From Diplonema papillatum (lineage: Eukaryota; Euglenozoa; Diplonemea; Diplonemida; Diplonemidae), in the NCBI GenBank assembly GCA_030068145.1, contig JAPJBO010000042.1, positions 479,270 to 543,269 of the forward strand: a DNA stretch of 64,000 nucleotides, read 5' to 3'. The position numbers and the translations under genes were made by a program. Under the pieces are notes generated by a model. The model made no database searches. It saw nothing but the letters and a program-made list of their open reading frames with translations, and was not told the origin of the DNA. Positions 21,301 through 31,689 of the stretch are shown here, in pieces (within the stretch, counting starts at the first letter, position 1; every line of letters begins with the position of its first letter).

Positions 21301-24138
21301 GTGGTGCTGATAAACGTGTTGATCAGTGTGTGGATGAGACACATCGCTGGCATCGAAGCGGCGATTCCTCTATCCTACGTCGACGACCTATATGCATTGC
21401 TGAAGAGCTGTGCGAGCTTAAAAGAGGCAGTTCGACGGTCGAGCGAGTTCGCAGGGCTGACGGGAATGCGAGTCTGTGCGCAAAAGAAGTCCTTTTGCTT
21501 CACCACAGCACGCGGAGCCTGTGAGCCAGTGCAATATACAGAGCTCGATGGGGCGTTGCAGCCGTCGGCACCACCGGTGATGCTCGCCAGACGGTTGGAG
21601 TTTGACGCATTGGGAGTAATGCTATCCACGAGGCCTCTCCCGCCGAGCAAGCAGCTCACCCCCTCGAGCAGGATCGCACAACGGAACGCAGATGCTGAGG
21701 CGGTCCTAAGGAGAGCCGCCTCCCTCCCACTTCCTGCACAAGCGAGGGACCTGGCGACCAGCATGGCAGCCGGCGCAAAAAGGTACTATGGTGCAGCAGT
21801 AACGGCCATAGGGAAGACGGACGCTACGCGGTTGAGGAGGCTCTTCACCGCAGCAGTATGGACGGGCGGTCCCCGCCGAGCACAGGAAGCCGTGCTACAC
21901 ATCTTGCATCACGGGCACAGGCTGGACCCCTACGTAGTGCCCCAATACCGAAGGGTCACGACGTGGGCTGAGCAGAGCAAGAAGTGGGAACACGTCCGGA
22001 GACTGGCGCGAGTGTCGTGGCAGCGAGATGGCGAGCTAGCACAGGTACGAGGGCCGTTTGCGTTTTTCAAGGACGCCTTGGAGGACATAGGTTGGCGGTG
22101 GACGGGCCCGACGACAATCGCGTACGAAAACGAAGCCGGCGAGACGGTGACCCACGATGCAGCACAAATGGGCAACACGAAGCTTCTTCAGCACGACGTA
22201 CGACATGCGACGCGCCTCCGGGAGATGAGGAAGCTGGCAGCAAGGAGACCGGCGGACTTTGACGGAGCGCAGCACGGCATCGACACGTGGGCTACGAGGC
22301 ACCTGCTGGAAAAGCGGGAAACGCCGCTGACCGCTTACCAAGCAGGAATGCTCCGGACGGTCATTGCGGGGGCCACACCGGCCACGGGGCGAACCGGGCT
22401 AGAGGTGACATGCAAGTACTGCGGCACGCAGGAAAGAGAGACTGTCGAACACCTTTTCTGGAGATGCATGGCGTGGACACAAATACGGTCGGAATATGCT
22501 GACCTGGAGGACATCCAAAGCAGTTGGCCGCCGTGTTTACGCCTTTGTGGAGTCGTTCCTCTCTGCCCCCGAGCTCCACTCGAAAATCCGCTACCTGCTG
22601 ACGAACACCAACGCCTCCGCATTATAGAGAGACTGCAGACGTTCTTTGTTGCGGTACTGGTAGCCAGACAGGAAACAGACAATATGCTGGACCGAGCCCC
22701 GCGACACCACCGAACGTTGGAGTATCCGCGGGGGTGGGTCCCAACAGCCCCCCGGGTTTTGAGCGTGACGGACGTCCCACACGCCGCAACCACCTCAAAG
22801 TGGAAATATGGCCCAGGTCTCTGGACAGCCTTCACGGGCTGGCTAAAAACACTCAGGTGGGCACCCCCAGGGCAGGAGACTGGAATCAGCTATATGGAGC
22901 TAGCTGTAGCCTTCGAGCTGGAAGCGGGGATCAAGCTGCCCCCGGTGAAGAATCGGTTCTACGCCCCACCGCCAGAAATTCCAAGAGGGAAGCAAACTGC
23001 AGCACGGGACACGCTTCCGGACGAGGAAACCGCGGACGAGATTGCAGTATACTTCGATGGCGGAGCGCGCGGGAACGGCACCGTTTTTGCAGTAGCGGGA
23101 GCAGGGGCAGTACTGTACCGAAATGGCAGAAAAGAAGCTGAGATGGTGCTGCCCCTGCCGAACGTGCGGACGAATAACGTAGCGGAATATGAAGGACTTC
23201 TGGCGAGCCTGGAACTCCTCCAGCAGGCACGAACCGAACAAGGAGCGCGTTGCGTAGTCCGAGGCGACTCGGCCCTCGCGGTGGGCCAGGTGACAGGGCA
23301 GACGGGCTGCTCGGAGCAGCTAAGGCCAATGCTCACCCGGGCAAAAGCGCTCCTATGTGAGATCCAACGACGGATGCAGGTAGTAGTGCAACATGTTCGG
23401 CGGGAGAGCAACAGCGATGCTGACGCGTTGAGCAACGCGGCGATGGACGTGGTGCAGCGGAACCGCCCACCCCGGCGGGTACAGATGCAGATGCTGCAAC
23501 AGGTACAGACATCACTTCTGGGAAAGGCACTGAGCCTCATAGAGCTGGGGAGCGCCTACACAAAAGTGGCGAAGCAGCCGTGGCACTTTGGGTTCGACGC
23601 GCCAACAACGGTCCTAACATCGCTTGGAGGAACGGTTGTGCGGGGAATATCGTGCAGGGCGAAGATCTCGCAAGCTGCCGAGGATGTCATCCTGAGGATC
23701 CGTGAGCACGTGCAGAGCCGCCCTCCCTCAACGGAGGAGACGCCGCTTTTCCCGCAGTACCTAGCATGGGCCGCGACGTACCAACCAGAGGAGGTGTACC
23801 CCATGGGATGGTTGCGAGCATGGGCCGGCCGGGCGAGACCGCAAAAGCCTGAGGATCCCCGCGGAGAGCGAAAACGAAGGGAGGCACCGCGGAACCCGGT
23901 TAGACCGCTAAACGCGGAAGGCCTGCACGAACGGCCGATAGGGCGAGCAACGAGGAAGACGAGCGAGCGACGCAGCGAACGGAGCCCGCGACCAAAAACC
24001 GAACACTGCCAACTCCATGAACAGGAGCAGCGCCGAGAGAGTCGAAACGAAGCGTCGCGCGGCCTCAGGCACCACCCGGGCTCGCAGGAGACACCGGGCC
24101 CCCACCAGCGGCCGGGCGGGGCGTCGGCCGTAACCTAG
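18370..24138 (+). CDS. LINE ORF2 polyprotein: OTU-APE-RT-CCHC-RNase H
   Basis: About 1.9 kb codons, open from the codon after the ORF1 stop; residue numbers here count from a GTG at 18397. OTU cysteine protease: KDGNCQYQAL (Cys about 69) and PEHYDALAL (His about 173). APE endonuclease: ALQETRAG, VIMGDFN, SRIDMCF and PTHCPV. RT: ALDFQKCFDSV, NGIMQGCPIS and LSYVDDLYALL (about residue 994). Zinc knuckle: CKYC...EHLFWRC (about 1338-1357). RNase H: VYFDGGARGNGT, NNVAEYEGLLA, VVRGDSALA and NSDADALSNAA. The C-terminal tail is Arg/Pro-rich, ending GGASAVT. The first in-frame ATG is at 19306, inside the APE domain, so the OTU part cannot be made from an internal AUG. Confidence 0.93.
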   Translation, partial: VAGRPGESSVASNQSASDQRTRATRGAERPTNNSNVRCSWTAEATNNPTPAESGDRLLDKAAAVLGARREVVGKDGNCQYQALIRGGRLNLTAAALRQKVTRQLRTNPPTPFVPETPKSFADYLFEAASDGVYGDHYTLQAAAEVLKASVWVLSTRNLTQLRCEGRAARATRVVVLTYRPEHYDALALPHRVLQKISALEVGTSTISLRQLGAETVAPAPRGGVAGPRGEVVLATTNLGSLNSRCHSVATLPADIIALQETRAGPEVKRTSEFYLGAYGVRCHWGEDVPVVVGASGIGQRVPGGAAVTTKSNMVATVARPSTELERELFRSTRVAHAVVATGNARATIHVISVYAHVGKDSEAVREREKLLAGVFEMAAGLGQVPVVIMGDFNTETRDSPALEAACGSGGWIDSAAVMARAHSQAAPATCWAGEGGSRIDMCFLNRTAAPALVAVVTAKKGQYDIPTHCPVFVTLSLEVFTQSDPTAWIPAPFPRKLPLLSPEKKEAVLEAALRRKEEKTGVTGAYQNATVVAETYLLELHGDPRQPDALRGCKGRTGGFQQKMQQVSARQACSTRGALDWAAKQRDKVIGLLRTTISETRRRLENKSVGGRTFAEQRARDALLRTAGRTQPLGVRLGQISGSQQELEQLMETLIELEGTQRDAINSLKQQRCRAWKERMQNEWNGPGRGEVYRYLAGGRSRPLAMLRRKDGTLTACCTEIDRMLRSDDAWGGIFCKYAGTPEPRWDTFKIHYARFFPARQAMPHGPITTADLKAALAKMKKTSSPGLHGWRVYELQQLPPQVLELMADAMNSVEREGEWPAPLMHAIIHLLPKPESTGDPLSQRPITITPVLYRIWASIRARDALEWMDAIAPSGLHGCRKQHGTDDLVWHLAALIEEAHITKQPLYGLALDFQKCFDSVPAEIAFKLAEELGFHPTVLKTLRAAYANMQRHFRVGNSIGEGFVPTNGIMQGCPISVVLINVLISVWMRHIAGIEAAIPLSYVDDLYALLKSCASLKEAVRRSSEFAGLTGMRVCAQKKSFCFTTARGACEPVQYTELDGALQPSAPPVMLARRLEFDALGVMLSTRPLPPSKQLTPSSRIAQRNADAEAVLRRAASLPLPAQARDLATSMAAGAKRYYGAAVTAIGKTDATRLRRLFTAAVWTGGPRRAQEAVLHILHHGHRLDPYVVPQYRRVTTWAEQSKKWEHVRRLARVSWQRDGELAQVRGPFAFFKDALEDIGWRWTGPTTIAYENEAGETVTHDAAQMGNTKLLQHDVRHATRLREMRKLAARRPADFDGAQHGIDTWATRHLLEKRETPLTAYQAGMLRTVIAGATPATGRTGLEVTCKYCGTQERETVEHLFWRCMAWTQIRSEYADLEDIQSSWPPCLRLCGVVPLCPRAPLENPLPADEHQRLRIIERLQTFFVAVLVARQETDNMLDRAPRHHRTLEYPRGWVPTAPRVLSVTDVPHAATTSKWKYGPGLWTAFTGWLKTLRWAPPGQETGISYMELAVAFELEAGIKLPPVKNRFYAPPPEIPRGKQTAARDTLPDEETADEIAVYFDGGARGNGTVFAVAGAGAVLYRNGRKEAEMVLPLPNVRTNNVAEYEGLLASLELLQQARTEQGARCVVRGDSALAVGQVTGQTGCSEQLRPMLTRAKALLCEIQRRMQVVVQHVRRESNSDADALSNAAMDVVQRNRPPRRVQMQMLQQVQTSLLGKALSLIELGSAYTKVAKQPWHFGFDAPTTVLTSLGGTVVRGISCRAKISQAAEDVILRIREHVQSRPPSTEETPLFPQYLAWAATYQPEEVYPMGWLRAWAGRARPQKPEDPRGERKRREAPRNPVRPLNAEGLHERPIGRATRKTSERRSERSPRPKTEHCQLHEQEQRRESRNEASRGLRHHPGSQETPGPHQRPGGASAVT

Positions 24139-24198
24139 AAGGGTGCCATGCGTGGACACACTCTCGCTAAGGGGGGCGCCACGTTAAAACGAGTCCGC

Positions 24199-24669
<471 letters not shown>

Positions 24670-24689
24670 ACACACACACACGCACATAC

Positions 24690-25727
24690 TGTGACATACA
24701 CACACCATTATCTCAGGTGCCATCGCGGTGGGAACTCTTTTCCATGATGCAACAGAGGACGAGAAGAAGAAGCAGAAGAAGTAGCCCGCCGCGAAGCCTG
24801 TTTGAGCCAATTAGTCCGCGACTGACAAGCCGTTTGTATTCTTTTTCGATGTTGAAAGCGAGAAGGGAGCTGACGAAAGCCTTTTCCCAAAAGGCTTGCC
24901 CCCCCCCTCCCCCCCCCCCCCCCCCCCCTCGCTACCACCAGCGACCATTCCACTCAGCCCTTCCTCCAGCGTACGAAAAGAGGCGAAGACTCGGGCTCGC
25001 TGAGTGACAGTGCTACTTGTTTGCGCCGCAGGCAGACTTTCAACGTCCGTCAGTCGCTCTCATTTCGGGATGCATTCTGTTTTTTTTTTGCACCGTGCAT
25101 CGGGGCAGCAGTCAGTTGTGAGACTGGCAGGTGAGCAGCGCCACCTCCCCTAGCGAGCTCTCGGATCAAGCTGCGTCTGATGCAGCTGTTGTATGGATCG
25201 CCTACATACACTCAGCCGCGCGTGCCTTCATTGCGAAGGTTACTGCTGCGGCCTTCTGGGTGGCAGCTGTGTCAGGTCAAGTAGCGAGATCTGGGGCCCT
25301 GTGATGGCTGAGTGCACACCTAAGCAGGGCTGCATCCTCGTGTTGTAGCCGTGTTGTGTATAAGGCTTCGTGGGGGCCTGGTCAACCACCTCATCACTAT
25401 AGGGCACAAACCTTTCTCGACAGTGATTGGACAGTTAGGATTGCCGGGGGCGGGTCTCCATGAAGAAGAGAATTGTAAAGCAAGACCTGCCCCCTGCGCC
25501 TGCTGTCTCCGGCTGCTTCGGCAGACGACACATACTACTACTACTACTACTGCACCGTGCATCGGCATGCGTTCCAGACTTGATACAGAGCTTCGACTGC
25601 GGGGATATTCTACGTGCACTCAGTCGACAAGTATGGCTGGGCGCCATCGGGTGCCATCAGGCCATCAGGGGATAGGTGCTAGTGGATGGTGGTGGTGTGG
25701 TGAACACACATCCACGAGTATGGTGCA
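24690..25727. other. No gene recognised
   Basis: Contains a poly-C run (24900-24929), a T-run near 25080 and a short (CTA)n at about 25530-25550. Several frames are open, but none has a domain or clear coding bias. Confidence 0.4.
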
Positions 25728-25830
25728 GCGGGTGGATACCACCAGCTGAGCACCTCCTCAGAATCCCTGACCATCACCTCGTAGGTCTCAGGGATGCTGA
25801 GGGAGGTGCTCTGCTGGTGGTATCCACCGC
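25728..25830. repeat. Long near-perfect hairpin (~43-bp arms)
   Basis: The left arm 25728-25770 (GGTGGATACCACCAGC...ATCCCTGA) pairs with 25788-25830 (TCAGGGATGC...GGTGGTATCCACC) around a 17-base loop. There are only a few mismatches. This could be a small foldback element, a structured RNA or a pre-miRNA-like stem. Confidence 0.7.
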
Positions 25831-26170
25831 TAGGTTTCGTCCAGTAAGGCGGCTAGCTTGTCGATCGGTAGCTCATTCTCGAGGCCCACAATCCAACGTA
25901 CCAGCCAGTTACCCGGTTTGTGTCACCCAGCCGGCGCGAGGCTGGTGGTAGAATGTCATATTCCCGACTGAGACGCTTCTACTGAGTCTTCAACGACGTC
26001 CCTACACGGGACTTCTGGGTTTGGGGGTCCCTGGCCGCGGTCTTCAACGGCCAAAATAGACAGATCAGCTCACCCATGCTGCAAACCGATGCGGGGGCCG
26101 CTCCTCCGAGCAAGATCCATCCCAAAGACACGTTTTCGGGGGTTCTCAAGGAGGCGCACGTGACTCTCAG

Positions 26171-26475
26171 CTGGGCAGCTTATTGGCTGGGCAGCTTATT
26201 GGCTGGGCAGCTTATTGGCTGGGCAGCTTATTGGCTGGGCAGCTTATTGGCTGGGCAGCTTATTGGCTGGGCAGCTTATTGGCTGGGCAGCTTATTGGCT
26301 GGGCAGCTTATTGGCTGGGCAGCTTATTGGCTGGGCAGCTTATTGGCTGGGCAGCTTATTGGCTGGGCAGCTTATTGGCTAGGCAGCTTATTGGCTGGGC
26401 AGCTTATTGGCTGGGCAGCTTATTGGCTGGGCAGCTTATTGGCTGGGCAGCTTATTGGCTGGGCAGCTTATTGGC
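26171..26475. repeat. 16-bp tandem repeat, about 19 copies
   Basis: Unit CTGGGCAGCTTATTGG, nearly invariant (one G-to-A change near 26379). All plus frames are open through it and give a hydrophobic repeat, which is a by-product of a unit length not divisible by three. Confidence 0.95.
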
Positions 26476-26527
26476 CTGGAGAAGAAACCCCACGCTCTCA
26501 ACACTGGCGACACGGGTCTGTTATTTG

Positions 26528-26695
26528 TGGTTCTCGTCGTTGGAGCTGATAGCGAGCCAAGAGTCGCCGAAAAAGGTCTCGCTACGTGGACCAGCAAAAG
26601 AAAGTGTCACCAACCAGAAGGGATCGAGTCCTGTCGTTGTCAATCCAAACCTTGTAGTTTCCACACCCGGTGCACTGAATACTGAAAAGACCCAC
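26528..26695 (+). mobile_element. SINE-like repeat, family 2
   Basis: Collinear with 48440-48640: GGAGCTGATAGCGAGCC, GAAAAAGGTCTCGCTACG, ACCAGCAAAAG, AGGGATCGAGTCCTGTC and AAGACCCACGGACCA. It is more diverged than the tandem copies. Confidence 0.6.
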
Positions 26696-26747
26696 GGACC
26701 AAGCACTCGGCCGGAACACTGCCGGCCGGAGCTCCACGCACGGCACA

Positions 26748-26890
26748 AAGTGTCACGAGGGCCCCCGCACCCCGCACAAAGTGTCACGAGGGCCTCCGCA
26801 CCCCGCACAAAGTGTCACGAGGACCCCCGCACCCCGCACAAAGTGTCACGAGGGCCCCCGCACCCCGCACAAAGTGTCACGGGGACCCCA
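26748..26890. repeat. 31-bp tandem repeat, ~4.5 copies
   Basis: Unit built on GCACAAAGTGTCACGAGGGC with CCCCGCACC. Single-base variants distinguish the copies. Confidence 0.9.
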
Positions 26891-26959
26891 AAACACGTCC
26901 TGTGCAGCATTTGTCATTCCGTTTGCGTTTGGTGACACTGAAACTGTCCACCTTTAACT

Positions 26960-27095
26960 CCTCAACCGGCCTAGCTTTGCGAAGGCCTTCAACCCTTTAC
27001 GGACGTTGTACGGGTGCCTTCAGGTCGAGCAAGCCATACCAAGGCTGCTGTACCTATTGGTCGGGAAACACTACCTCGCACCGTTAACTGTGCGA
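26960..27095 (+). pseudogene. Possible LINE RT scrap
   Basis: One plus frame reads SFAKAFNPLRTLYGCL then IPRLLYLLVGKHY, which resembles the motif A region of site-specific LINE reverse transcriptases (AFN followed by P-x-L-x-x-L-x-x-x-Y). No other RT motif is in frame. This is a weak call and could be chance. Confidence 0.25.
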
Positions 27096-27099
27096 CCAC

Positions 27100-28120
27100 A
27101 CACACACGGGGATCGAACGGTAGTACGAAAAGGGTAGGCACTTGCTTCCTTCTTCTCTCTCGGTATGCCTTGCGTCCCGCCGTTGCTTCTCTCCTTTCGA
27201 ACCCGAAGCCGTTTTCGAAGCGCACGCTCGAAAAGCATGATGCCACTGCCACTGTCGTCGATTGCTGGTTGCTGCATTCGAAAAAGAGCTGGTGACGAAT
27301 AACCCGGCTGCCGTCCGAACAATTGCATGGTTGGCGTTGTGTTGATTGCAGCCGCCACTGCAGCTGGGCAAGGTGGCATCCTTCCGAGATTCGGACCACA
27401 CGGGCGGATATTGGAAGCACCTTCTTCGGATGCAGGCGGGTTATCTGGGTCCTAGGTTCCGACCCTCCCGCCCACGTGGCGGAGCGCCCTGGTAACAAGG
27501 CACGCACAAGCACCTGCAGGAAGTCCAAGGCCCGAGAGTTCCGATCCATTTTGTCCAGCTCGCTGCTGTCTGTGTGATCCGGTGGCCTTACTTGGGCGTA
27601 CAAGGGGTGCGACTCGGGAAGTACTTGGGAAGTTCACGGGAAGTTCACGGGAAGTACTAAATGCAAAGATATTTGGGGTGCACAAGGGGTGTGACTCGGA
27701 AGAATTTGGGAAGTTCTTAGCATAACCGTCGACACTCTACTGAACTGGAGAAGCCGAGATGCTGGGCTTAGTCGACCACCAGAACCAGAGTCAGGAACAG
27801 AATCAGAGTCAGAGCCGACGCCGTTCGTACTCTCACCACAAAGCAGGCATCGAAGAAAAAGAGAGAAAAGGGGCCAGAGTCTCGTTGGATGCACCGTAGC
27901 ATAAATTAGGAGAGAAATACGTGCGGCAAGGTTGGATGCCATGGCTCAGCAGCGTAGTGAGCCAAGTGAAGAAAGCAGGGCAGGGGTCCCCCGAACCGGC
28001 GAAACCCGAACACGGTGACGCTACAGCGCGCGAAGCGGCCGGAGGTGCGCCGACGAAGGTGTGCCCTGTCTCCTCGCTTTCTAGTAACCAACATTAAGAG
28101 GGGCCACTGAACGCCCTTTT
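27100..28120. other. No gene recognised
   Basis: Long open frames occur on the minus strand (26989-27603) but show no domain. A short direct repeat GGGAAGTTCACGGGAAGT lies at about 27620-27655. Confidence 0.4.
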
Positions 28121-28124
28121 TGTT

Positions 28125-28265
28125 AGTACTAAAAACCCCGCGTTGCCCTTCAATGTATTGTGCAGGCTAAAAAGACGTAGGCAGCGTGTTTTGGTGGTTG
28201 ATGAGAATTCCTGACCTGAAGATGACACAGGTAAATACAGGTGGTAAAACGATCAACCGGCACAC
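28125..28265 (+). repeat. ~140-bp dispersed repeat
   Basis: Closely matches 40340-40485 and, less well, 54430-54545, all on the plus strand. Shared blocks are TTAGTACTAA, CCCTTCAATGTATTGTGCAG, GGCAGCGTGTTTTGGTGG and GAGAATTCC. Confidence 0.8.
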
Positions 28266-28487
28266 CACGAACGAAACGAAGCTGAAGTTTTATGTCAGCT
28301 AAATCCGACCAAAGCCTTCGTGGGCTTCGCAATTCGACACAAACAGAAGTAATTCTCGTTTTTGTCCGGCAAGCGCTTTGGCGGGACTGATGTGAAAGCG
28401 AGCACGAAGAACCCCTGTTTGGGAGAATGGGAGTCTGTCATAAAACATAGGTTAAATTGACATGAACCTTTCAAAGAGAATTTAACG

Positions 28488-28765
28488 CCTGTCTTTTTGT
28501 CCGGAACCGGAGATCCTTTCTTACCTGTTGGCCAGCCTTTTGTACACCCACCCAGGGGAAAACACGTCTTGAAACCCATAGTTGATCGTGGATGGACAAA
28601 ACTCCACCATTCTTAACCCCTCCAACAGTAAGAAAACAGCCTTCACAGGCTCTGAAGCGCAGGGAGCCCGGCCATCTCTGAGCACTCGATTGCGCTAGGG
28701 ACGCTACAAAAGGCACAGGAGAGCCCTTACATGCAGTTTTTTGAGGGTGATCCAAGTGCTTGATG
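28488..28765 (+). repeat. Partial copy of the hAT-like element's left arm
   Basis: Collinear with 41883-42230: TTTTTGTCCGGAACC, CAGCCTTTTGTACACCCA, TTAACCCCTC.AACAGTAAG and GGCACAGGAGAGCCCT. The terminal GGGGTGCCCACTC is absent, so it is an end-deleted relative. It runs into the 41-bp satellite. Confidence 0.75.
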
Positions 28766-28775
28766 CCCTTCACAA

Positions 28776-29312
28776 TGGGCAACATTGGGAACAATCTCGC
28801 GGATTGCCTTTCAATGAAGGCAACATTGGGAACAATTTCGCGGTTTGCCTTTCGATGAAGGCAACATTGGGAACAATCTCGCGGGTTGCCTTTCAATGTA
28901 CGCAACATTGGGAACAATTTCGCGGGTTGTCTTTCGATGAAGGCAACAGTGGGAACAATCTCGCGGTTTGCCTTTCGATGAAGGCAACATTGGGAACAGT
29001 TTCGCGGGTTGCCTTTCGATGAAGGCAACATTGGGAACAGTTTCGCGGGTTGCCTTTCGATGAAGGCAACATTGGGAACAATCTCGCGGGTTGCCTTTCA
29101 ATGTACGCAACATTGGGAACAATTTCGCGGGTTGTCTTTCGATGAAGGCAACAGTGGGAACAATCTCGCGGTTTGCCTTTCGATGAAGGCAACATTGGGA
29201 ACAATCTCGCGGTTTGCCTTTCGATGAAGGCAACATTGGGAACAATCTCGCGGGTTGCCTTTCAATGTACGCAACATTGGGAACAATTTCGCGGGTTGTC
29301 TTTCAGTCGTCC
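28776..29312. repeat. 41-bp satellite, ~13 copies, with internal hairpin
   Basis: Unit: GCCTTTCGATGAAGGCAAC then ATTGGGAACAATCTCGCGG. The TTGCCTT...AAGGCAA arms make each unit a hairpin. Some units carry GTACGC where others have GAAGGC, and these variants recur at regular intervals, so there is a higher-order repeat. Frames are open on both strands because of the repeat. Confidence 0.92.
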
Positions 29313-29359
29313 TGGGTTCGCCAGTTGTACGTACCGTAACGCGTCCACGGTGGGGCCTC

Positions 29360-30036
29360 CCTCCGTGAGGTTCCGGACTACAAATACCTCGGCTCCATGC
29401 TCGTGGACAGCAGAGCGGATTTCCTACGGAACAAGTCTTTGGCCTGGGTAGCAGTACACAGATTGAAGGCTGTTTGGCGGTCCACGATTAGGCTCGACCT
29501 GAAGGTTTTGTTTTTCAAAACGCTCGTGGTTCCCGTTGTATCGTTGGCACTTCCCTGCTTCCTGAGATCACGGGAGCTTACACTTGTCTAGTTCGGTTTG
29601 TTCGAGGCATTAAGGTCTACAGTGGCGAAACGCGCTGTAGCAATATTGACCTCTTTGCGGATCAGTTCCCGAGGATCGAAGTTGAGTCTCAGATAAAGCG
29701 GCTCCGCTTCGCTGGGCACTGCCTGACTGAGGGCGGACCAGCCCGCGTCGAGCGTGCTTCTTGCAACGACGCGTCGAAAGAAGAAACGCGGTCGACCTCC
29801 GCTTTCTTATCTCGACGTGCTCCAACGCGACCTCGGCATGTCGAACACGGAGGAGCGTGGGACGCGAAGGTCCAGCGGGTGGTGGAGGCCACCAGGCAGA
29901 GAACCGTGCGGCCGCCGCGGAAGACGCGGAAAGGCATGAAGGCACGTGGGACCGGATCCGAACGACCCCGGAAGCGCGTGATCTCGCAGGCTGCGCGGCG
30001 CATGCGCAAGGTTAATGCGCTGAAATACATCGACTA
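29360..30036 (+). pseudogene. Degenerate LINE RT C-terminus (second LINE family)
   Basis: One frame gives VPDYKYLGSMLVDSRADF, then KSLAWVAVHRLKAVW, then KVLFFKTLVVPVVSLALPC, the standard region downstream of the RT palm in many LINEs. After a stop and frameshift, another frame reads QIKRLRFAGHCLTEGG, the usual R-x-x-W/F-x-G-H element, and continues to a basic C-terminus ending KVNALKYID. It is unrelated to the CA-associated LINE. No RT catalytic part remains. Confidence 0.7.
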
Positions 30037-30622
30037 GCTCATTTGTGCAGCACTGACCTGCCACGTTCAAGCTTGCTCCGACCACTGCACCCTCTGCCGA
30101 CACTCGCTAGCCGTCGACGCTCATGACGGCAGCCCCTCCTGAGTTACAGAGAAGTGAAAATACTGCCGACGCGTCACTGCTGCTGTGTGCGCTCGGATTG
30201 GCGCCGCTCAAGTGGCCACCTTCTGTCACTCGTTTGTTTGTAAAGATTGCTCCGTTCCAGCATCTACCTGGCGCGCCTGAGCCAGCGACTTACGAGGGTC
30301 GATAAATACAACCTGCCGCCTTTCTTTTTTAGAAACATTTTCTCCTTTCCTCCTGTACTTTGATCATAGGTGTCACGGCAAGTTTTGGCAGCCGCTGCTT
30401 AACAACTAGTGCATGCTAATCCATGTGGTTCATGTACTTAAAAGAACTCAATGCTTAACAAAATTTGACGTGGGCGGCTTTGGATTTACATCTGAATGAC
30501 ACCTCAATACAAACAAAGTTGTCGACAATTAACAAGTAAAAGAATAAAACCAAACTACGCAGTTCTTCTCCCTGACTTGTTCCCGGATTAGGATGACACA
30601 TACTACCTACTACTACTACTAC
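30037..30622. other. No gene recognised
   Basis: No domain visible. It ends in a short (CTA)n microsatellite (30603-30624) that is the target of the MITE to the right. Confidence 0.4.
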
Positions 30623-30785
30623 TAAAGGGGGGGGTCGAATAAGAACAGTTATTTGACATACGTTTGGTTGTCTAAAAACACTACCACTATTTGATCCTGC
30701 TGCTGTGCGGCTACCGGAACTTTTTTTAGTATTCGACAAATCGAATAATAACACAGGTGTTATTGTTCGACCCCCCCCTTTACTA
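30623..30785. mobile_element. MITE with GGGGGTCGAATAA ends
   Basis: About 160 bp. It starts AAAGGGGGGGGTCGAATAA and ends with its inverted counterpart, flanked on both sides by TACTACTAC. The interior is homologous, in inverted orientation, to 59425-59590. Two copies with shared ends and interior prove a mobile family. Confidence 0.85.
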
Positions 30786-31302
30786 CTACTTCCCCGATCA
30801 ACCCCGGTTTGCAGATTTAGTCCGTTGGTCCAAATCTGCAACGTAAACTAATCCCCTGGTTTCAGCAGAAAATACTGCGGAGGAAGCCGCCCGGTGCGAA
30901 ATCGCAAACAGCCTGTGCCCCCCCACACTCTGACACTCCGCTCGCTGTCGTTGTTGTGGATCTGATTTTGATCGTAACCCAACCCCCATTCGTTACAGGG
31001 CCAGAGCGATAAAGGCGTCAAAGGTACTTTCCATGCTGTTGTCGCCGTCACGTCATGTATGCCATTTTCCAGGGTCAGCATTATGTCGAAAGAACAAGTG
31101 GACATGTGATCAATCGGGACGCCCAAGCAAATCCGAGAAATCCACAACGATGGTACACATACCAATACTCTACCCACGTGTGACTATCCTTGAGACCTTT
31201 CTCATTTTTTGCGTTCCTTTTCTGTACAACACCGTCATCGAAGATGACTTGAGCATCAATGAAGTGGAAAGAACGAAAAGAAAACGAAGCTCTGCATTCC
31301 CG

Positions 31303-31380
31303 CGCAGAAGACTTGATGCTAGCATCAAACACAGAGGCAATATTCTGCCTGAACACTTAATTAACTAAGATTCTCCCCAC
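31303..31380 (+). repeat. Two-hairpin intron-end motif, copy d
   Basis: CAGAAGACTTGATGCTAGCATCAA palindrome core, GAGGCAATATTCTGCCT hairpin, then TTAATTAACTAAG and TTCTCCCCAC. It directly precedes an open, coding-looking stretch, consistent with a 3' splice region. Confidence 0.65.
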
Positions 31381-31387
31381 ATGGAAG

Positions 31388-31672
31388 AACACGACAGCAT
31401 CCGTCGGATATATGAAGCGGAGCGTGGCCACCCTCGGAACCGGCCGCGTGACGTACATCCCGGTCATGCCCCTGCCGCAACGGCGGACGTGGAGTCCCCC
31501 TGAGATCTTCGACGACAGCACGCCGTATGACGTCATCGTGGCCTCGTTCCCGGACCCACCAGCGGCATCCGTAGCTCCTAAGCCCGAGCCGGGGGACCAG
31601 CACTTGCCGGCCGAAGGCTGCGTGCCTTTGGAGGAGTCGCCTTTCGTCGCCCCCATTCCGAGCGCAGAGTGA
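31388..31672 (+). CDS. Possible exon of unknown protein
   Basis: From a candidate acceptor (GGAAG at 31384-31388) the frame reads NTTASVGYMKRSVATLG and continues to PSAE and TGA at 31672. The segment is Pro/acid-rich (PEIFDDSTPYDVIVASF). No domain is recognised. The call rests on the adjacent intron-end motif and the absence of stops over ~95 codons. Confidence 0.3.
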   Translation, partial: NTTASVGYMKRSVATLGTGRVTYIPVMPLPQRRTWSPPEIFDDSTPYDVIVASFPDPPAASVAPKPEPGDQHLPAEGCVPLEESPFVAPIPSAE

Positions 31673-31689
31673 CGCTTTCGCCGTATCCA

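Noticed and set aside
26183..26475. Hydrophobic repeat protein across 26.2-26.5 kb
   Set aside because: All plus frames are open because the 16-bp unit lacks stops; it is a tandem repeat artefact.
28741..29451. CRISPR-like array
   Set aside because: The 41-bp units are contiguous with no unique spacers, in a eukaryotic context with no cas genes. It is a satellite.
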